This document shows positions 60,401 to 64,000 of a stretch of DNA of 64,000 nucleotides, piece by piece (the stretch's first letter is position 1; every line of letters begins with the position of its first letter). Source of the DNA: Cognatilysobacter claricitrinus (GTDB lineage: Bacteria > Pseudomonadota > Gammaproteobacteria > Xanthomonadales > Xanthomonadaceae); NCBI RefSeq assembly GCF_045866565.1, contig NZ_BAAFZV010000001.1:558001-622000 (forward strand), in the 5' to 3' direction. The notes beneath the pieces were generated by a model, which saw only the letters and a program-made list of their open reading frames with translations, ran no database searches and had not been told where the DNA came from. The translations under genes were made by a program, and so were the position numbers.

Positions 60401-60994
60401 CGCGCCGCGGCTGCGCTCGACCTGCGCGCGCACCGACTGCACGCCGCGCGCATATTCGTCGCGCGTGACGAGCTGGATCAGCTGCGGATAGGTTTCATCG
60501 ACGCCGCCATCGCGACCGTAGGCACGCGTGACGTAACGCAGCGAATCGCCCGCATGCAGCACGACATTCGACGGCAGCGCGCCATCCCATTCGCCCTGCA
60601 CGGTGGCGCCGGGTGCGAGCGCGATCGTCGCGAGCGGCGTGACGAGGTCGTCGTCGTTCGCGCGATAGACCGACACCTCGATGCGTTCGACGAACGCCGC
60701 GTAGTTGGTCGCACCCTGAAAGCGCAGCGGGCCGACGACATGGCCGTTGTCGAACGCCGCGGTGGGCGCCGACATGACCGAAAGGCGCGGCGCAGTCAGC
60801 GTCGGATCTTCGATCGCCCACACCACGCTGCCATTCGGCAACGTGGCGACACTGCGGCCGGCCGGCACGATCGCCGGCGCGTTGGCTACGGACATCGACG
60901 CCGTGTCGGCCGCCTGCGCGGCGGCCATCGGCGCCGCGCCGGTGTACAGGATGCCGATCAGCGCGAGATCGAGCAGTTTCATCTTGAAGGTCAT
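57464..60994 (-). CDS. Large outer-membrane beta-barrel protein partnered with a repeat surface protein
   Basis: 1176 residues, function unknown. It has an N-terminal signal peptide (from MKLLDLALIGILYTGAAP) and a periplasmic region of about 300 residues with Ig-like beta segments (for example GRDVPRGAALSINGQPFPVA). The C-terminal two thirds show alternating amphipathic strands (KLYVRVDWDRSQALWGNFST; SVGAWWRDVDAGFSVARFD) ending in the aromatic FLNLAGFY, as in outer-membrane barrels. It starts 14 bases after the stop of the repeat protein gene, so the two form an operon. It may anchor or export that protein. The ATG at 60982 is an alternative start. Confidence 0.78.
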   Translation of the reverse strand: MTFKMKLLDLALIGILYTGAAPMAAAQAADTASMSVANAPAIVPAGRSVATLPNGSVVWAIEDPTLTAPRLSVMSAPTAAFDNGHVVGPLRFQGATNYAAFVERIEVSVYRANDDDLVTPLATIALAPGATVQGEWDGALPSNVVLHAGDSLRYVTRAYGRDGGVDETYPQLIQLVTRDEYARGVQSVRAQVERSRGALDSGDAAQSLQLQAATSADNGLRSQTIAIHGSRVRLFGRDVPRGAALSINGQPFPVAQDGTFVAEFLEPVGTHRYALSTGANDVAAPSAPLTVDVTGRYLFLVALADVTLSKSGGNDHIEPLAGDEKFDDGFIKDGRLAFYLKGKVKGKYLVTAQADTQERELDHLFDGFLDATPTDVFRRLDPDAYYPVYGDDSTTTRDVDTQGKLYVRVDWDRSQALWGNFSTGFTGTEYGQYQRSLYGAALNYVSRGSTPLGEPRTTLRAFGSEAQSAPGHSEFLGTGGSLYYLRHTDLLPGSDHVVLEVRDARTGLTEARVDLQRGADYDIDELQGRIILERPLAQITRENVHTLTRDMPLDGLEQVLLADYEYIPAGFDAGHASTGVRAKQWMGDHLAIGGTYVDENRDGDDYRLLGGDLTLQAGRGTYLKLEQHRSDSTAAPVFYSDNGGLGFVVRNPVAAERSGTASAVDARANLKELGWTARDWSVGAWWRDVDAGFSVARFDTASPTTEAGAEFSGQVGERFDLFGRVSRVERGASTLEDAQLTGTWRPTDVDQLGMELRRVREQGAGADQKALLAALEYRRRVGSSLELYGSGQASFGEDGGYASNNRVTAGAKYLFGNGSNVGAELSDGSRGHAAQVNGEYRLGDDHSVYGAYTYSTDTTASRVASEFDRVLANGWTLGQRWRVSNRVNVYNESQGIRSANGDDGVSHTLGMDLYPADGWQLGFTVMDGALDASTGHVDRNAYSVSAGHTDLRTQWSSKLEYRRDSGAEQRTQWVTTNRLLYRVNEDWRIAARVNYADTDDALNAAAGARLAESNLGFAWRPHDTTRYAMFGKYTYLLDLATLGQDGGAQYDQRSQVVSLEGVVQLGDRWSLAPKLASRWGDYRMGRGVGQWLDSRADFSAMQLRYHLPKNWDALAELRRLDVRDGGTRHGGLIGVDRQLGDNFKIGVGYNFTDFSDDLTDLEYDHHGVFLNLAGFY

Positions 60995-61008
60995 GGCGTG
61001 CTCGTGTC

Positions 61009-64000
61009 TCAGCGCGTGGCGGTGCCGGCGTCGCTGCCCGCGGGCAGCGTCACGCCGAAGTCGAAGCGCACCGGCAGGCCCGGCGTGATGCGACGGACCA
61101 GGGGGTTCGAGGTGGTGAACGTGCTGCCCGGCGGCAACGTGGCGGCGTCGACCTTCAGCACGAAGTTGCTGCCGCGCAGCGCGTTCTGCGGCTGCACGCC
61201 GGCGACGTGGAAACGTCCGTGCACGTCGGTCTCGATGACGAGGCCTTCGACCGACGCCATCCGCACGCCGGGCAGGCCGGGCTCGCCGTCCTGCTGCACG
61301 CCGTCGCGATTCGTGTCGACGAACACCGTGCCGAGGATCAGCGCGTCGTCCATGGTCGGATCGCCTTCGACGGTGACGTCGGCGGTGGCCGTGTTCGACA
61401 CCGCGGTGCCGGTCGCATCGATCGCGCTCACCGCGTTGGTGTGCGTGCCACGGCCGACGCCCGCGCCGACGCGCAACACGTAGACGATCGTCGCGCGACC
61501 GCCCACCGGAACATCCACGCCGTTGATGCGGATCGGCTGCACGCCGGCGAGCACGAAACGGTCATCGGCGTCATCGACCGCCAGCGAACCCTCGACGTAG
61601 GTGAAGCCCGCCGGCGGCGTGTCGATGACGGTCGCATTGTTCGCCGGCGAGATGCCGGTGTTCTCGACGACCACCGTGTAGCGCACGAGATCACCGACGT
61701 GGACGCCACGCGCGGGAACCGTCTTCACCAGGCGCAGCTGCGGCGCCTGCATCGCGACGCCCACCGTCACCTGCGCGACGTCGCAGACCGGCGTGGGTGC
61801 CGAGCGGTCACAGATGCGATAGCGGAAGCTGACCGTGCCGAAGAACAGGCGGTCCGGCGTGAACGTGATCGTGCCGTTCGGGTTGACCACGACGGTGCCG
61901 TTGGACGGCGGCGTCACGACCTGCACCGACGACGGATCCAGCGGCGCACCGCCACCGTTGATCGTCGTGCGCATCGGATCGATCACCACCGGACCGGTCT
62001 GCGGCGTACTCAATGCCTGGTCGATCGCGTCGACCGCGTTCGGCGTCACCAGCAGCGCGGCGGTCGCCGTGGCGCACACCGTCGGGTTGACGATGTCACA
62101 CAGGCGATACGTGAAGGCATCGACGCCGCTGTAGTTGCTCGCAGGCGCGTAAGTGACCACGCCGTTCGCGCCCACTGTCGTGGTGCCGTGCTGCGGGGCA
62201 ACGGTCACGGTGATGGTGACTGCGGTGGACGCGACGGTGCCGCCGGCCATCGTGTCGTTGGCGAGCACGCTCATCGCGAGCGGCGTGTTCTGCGACGTGG
62301 TGCCGACGTCGTTGGTCGCGGCCAGCGCGGGCGCGACCACGTCGATGCTGGCGGTGGCGGTGTCGCAGTTGGCGGGATTGAGCTGCTCGCACAGGCGGTA
62401 GGTCACGATGTACGTGCCCGCCGGTGTGCCTGCGGCGACGGCGACCGCACCGGTCGACACGCTGAGCGTGACGTTCGCGTTGGTGGTCGACACCTGCGCC
62501 AGCGTCGCGTTCGACACGGTGGCGGTTGCACCGTTGAGCAGGTCGTTGCCGAGAACGTTGAGCACGTTCGCGTTGCCGGCCACGCCGTTGACGTTCGAGG
62601 CGGCGTCGTCCACCGCGTCGATCGCGGCGGCGGACACCACCACCGTCACCGTCGCGCTGTCGCAGTTGGACGGGTTGAGCTGCTGGCAGATGCGGTAGAC
62701 CAGCGTGTACGTGCCGGCCGGGGTACCGGCGGCGACGTTCACGGCGCCGGTCGCGACGTCCAGCGCGATCGCCGGGTTCGACGTCGACTGCTGCGTGAGC
62801 GTGACCGTCGCGAGCGAAGGCGCCGCGATGCCCAACGTGTCGTTGGCGAGGACGTTCGCCATGGCCACGCCGCCCGTTGCACCGGTGATCGGCGACGGCG
62901 CGTCGTCGTTCGCGGCGATCACGGCGGCCGACACGATGATGCTGACGGTCGCGGTATCGCAGTTGGTGGGATTGAGCTGCTCGCACACCGTGTACGTCAG
63001 CGGATACGTGCCGGCCGGCGTGTTCGCGGCGACATCGACGGTGCCGTTGGCGTTCACCGAGAGCGGGCCGTTGCCCGACGGAGTGACCGTTGCGATCGAT
63101 GCGGTGGCCGGCGCTGCGCCGATGGTGTCGTTGCCGAGCACGTTCACGACGCCGGTGGCGCCCGCGCTGCCCTCGATCGGCCCCGCGGCGTCGTTGACGG
63201 CGTTCACCACCGCGGCGCTGACCGTCACGGTGACGGTGCCGGTCTGGCAGTTGGACGGGTTGATCGCTTCGCAGACGCGGTACACCAGCGTGTAGGTGCC
63301 CGCGGGCGTGCCGGGCGCGACGACGACGGCGCCGGTCGCGATGTCGAGCGTCACGTTCGGTTGCGTGGTCGACACCTGCGCCAGCGTCGCGTTCGACGGC
63401 GTGGCGGCGCCGCCGTTGAGCGTGTCGTTGGCGAGCACGCCGGCGACCGCGGTCGCACCGGTCTGGCCGTTCGCGCTGCCAGCGTCGTTGCTGGCGACGA
63501 GCGCCGCGGAGGTGACCGTGACCGTCGCGGTCGCGGTGTCGCAGTTGCCCGCGTTCGCGGTTTCGCAGATGCGATAGACGATCGTGTACGTCGCCGACGG
63601 TGTTCCAGCGGCGACGGTGACGGCGCCCGTCGTCGTGTCGAGCGCGACGTTCGCGTTCGAGGCCGGCGTAACCACCGACAGCGTCACGTTGCCGACGGTC
63701 GCCGCGCCGCTGTCGAAGTTGTCGTTGCCGAGCACGTTGGCGATCGCGCTACCGCCCGACGCGCCGCCGGTGCTGCCGGCGTCGTCGATCGCAGCGATCG
63801 GCAGCGCGAGCACCGGCACGGCCGGCGCCGTTGCCGAGTCGTTGCTCGCATCGGTGTCGATGGCGAACGTGGAGGCGGTGACCGACGCGGTCGCCGCGGC
63901 GATCGTCGACGGCGTGGTCGTCGGCGCCGTGCCGCTGACCAGGATGGTGATGCTGCCGCCGACCGGTACGGTGATGCCGACATTGATGTCGCCCGCGCCA
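61009..64000 (-). CDS. Tandem-repeat surface protein with DUF11 and SdrD-B-like domains (5' end outside the window)
   Basis: The reading frame is open to the window edge, so about 997 C-terminal residues are seen. The first visible part is a DUF11-like end (GITVPVGGSITILVSG). It is followed by seven repeats of about 97 residues containing VLGNDT-type and AGTPAGTYTLVYRICE-type motifs, reminiscent of cadherin-like/VCBS adhesin repeats. Then come a DUF11-like domain (VKTVPARGVHVGDLVRYTVV) and an SdrD-B-like domain (ILGTVFVDTNRDGVQQDGEP). Each repeat has a pair of cysteines about 8-9 residues apart. It ends just before a large outer-membrane barrel gene. A cell-surface adhesin or envelope structural protein is likely. 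No LPxTG or type I secretion tail is seen. Confidence 0.82.
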   Translation of the reverse strand, partial: GAGDINVGITVPVGGSITILVSGTAPTTTPSTIAAATASVTASTFAIDTDASNDSATAPAVPVLALPIAAIDDAGSTGGASGGSAIANVLGNDNFDSGAATVGNVTLSVVTPASNANVALDTTTGAVTVAAGTPSATYTIVYRICETANAGNCDTATATVTVTSAALVASNDAGSANGQTGATAVAGVLANDTLNGGAATPSNATLAQVSTTQPNVTLDIATGAVVVAPGTPAGTYTLVYRVCEAINPSNCQTGTVTVTVSAAVVNAVNDAAGPIEGSAGATGVVNVLGNDTIGAAPATASIATVTPSGNGPLSVNANGTVDVAANTPAGTYPLTYTVCEQLNPTNCDTATVSIIVSAAVIAANDDAPSPITGATGGVAMANVLANDTLGIAAPSLATVTLTQQSTSNPAIALDVATGAVNVAAGTPAGTYTLVYRICQQLNPSNCDSATVTVVVSAAAIDAVDDAASNVNGVAGNANVLNVLGNDLLNGATATVSNATLAQVSTTNANVTLSVSTGAVAVAAGTPAGTYIVTYRLCEQLNPANCDTATASIDVVAPALAATNDVGTTSQNTPLAMSVLANDTMAGGTVASTAVTITVTVAPQHGTTTVGANGVVTYAPASNYSGVDAFTYRLCDIVNPTVCATATAALLVTPNAVDAIDQALSTPQTGPVVIDPMRTTINGGGAPLDPSSVQVVTPPSNGTVVVNPNGTITFTPDRLFFGTVSFRYRICDRSAPTPVCDVAQVTVGVAMQAPQLRLVKTVPARGVHVGDLVRYTVVVENTGISPANNATVIDTPPAGFTYVEGSLAVDDADDRFVLAGVQPIRINGVDVPVGGRATIVYVLRVGAGVGRGTHTNAVSAIDATGTAVSNTATADVTVEGDPTMDDALILGTVFVDTNRDGVQQDGEPGLPGVRMASVEGLVIETDVHGRFHVAGVQPQNALRGSNFVLKVDAATLPPGSTFTTSNPLVRRITPGLPVRFDFGVTLPAGSDAGTATR
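61756..63795 (-). repeat. Seven in-frame tandem repeats of about 290 bp
   Basis: The units encode about 95-99 residues each. The first five are most alike; the last two have diverged and gained different loops. Shared elements are NDxxG, VLxNDT, TGAVxVAAGTPAGTYTLVYR and CxxxNPxNC. The repeats are purely coding. Confidence 0.8.

Noticed and set aside
61756..63795. Regular repeats that might be read as a CRISPR-like array
   Set aside because: Units are about 290 bp, entirely coding, with conserved protein motifs and no short identical repeats or unique spacers.

Overview
This 64 kb window is chromosomal DNA from a high-GC Gammaproteobacterium. It is most likely a member of the Xanthomonadaceae, near Lysobacter/Luteimonas/Xanthomonas. 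Three things suggest this: an extended RhlB next to trxA and rho, a Caulobacter/Xanthomonas-type TonB receptor next to tryptophan-halogenase-like genes, and an oleABCD cluster whose OleA closely resembles the X. campestris enzyme as I remember it. The genus is inferred. I saw no rRNA, tRNA, insertion sequence, prophage, CRISPR array or replication origin. Coding density is very high.

Layout. (1) 0.2-5.9 kb, minus strand: a tightly overlapping Entner-Doudoroff operon, zwf-pgl-edd-glk-eda. (2) 6-13.7 kb: housekeeping genes (ung, a two-REC regulator, ftsEX, rhlB, trxA, rho). (3) 13.8-24 kb: a diguanylate cyclase, a CPA2 antiporter, a frameshifted hydrolase, a giant membrane-anchored ankyrin protein, ycgL and a cyanide-insensitive-type bd oxidase. 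(4) 24-28 kb: an S9 peptidase and a BaiN/HI0933-type flavoprotein. (5) 28-42.5 kb: a sugar-utilisation locus with a LacI-family regulator, an FHS-type MFS permease, two secreted glycoside hydrolases, a TonB-dependent receptor, and the cassette halogenase-like / SapC / cupin-8 / halogenase-like. (6) 42.5-44.8 kb: ubiJ-ubiB. (7) 44.8-51.9 kb: oleA-oleB-oleC-oleD for long-chain olefin synthesis, split by an unrecognised 741-residue secreted protein. (8) 52-57 kb: a lipoprotein, an M16 peptidase, an SDR, trmL and wrbA. (9) 57.4-64 kb: a large outer-membrane barrel and the C-terminal part of a tandem-repeat surface protein that runs off the window edge.

The main regulatory signal is a 14-bp LacI-type palindrome, consensus TGACAGCGCTGTCA. 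Four copies lie upstream of zwf, the MFS permease, the GH3 enzyme and the TonB receptor. At each site the left half also forms a -35-like element. This suggests that one repressor, probably the LacI protein encoded in the locus, coordinates uptake and cleavage of a glucose-containing polymer with glucose phosphorylation and the Entner-Doudoroff pathway. The least understood parts are the halogenase/SapC/cupin cassette, the secreted protein inside the ole cluster, and the repeat protein plus barrel pair at the right edge.
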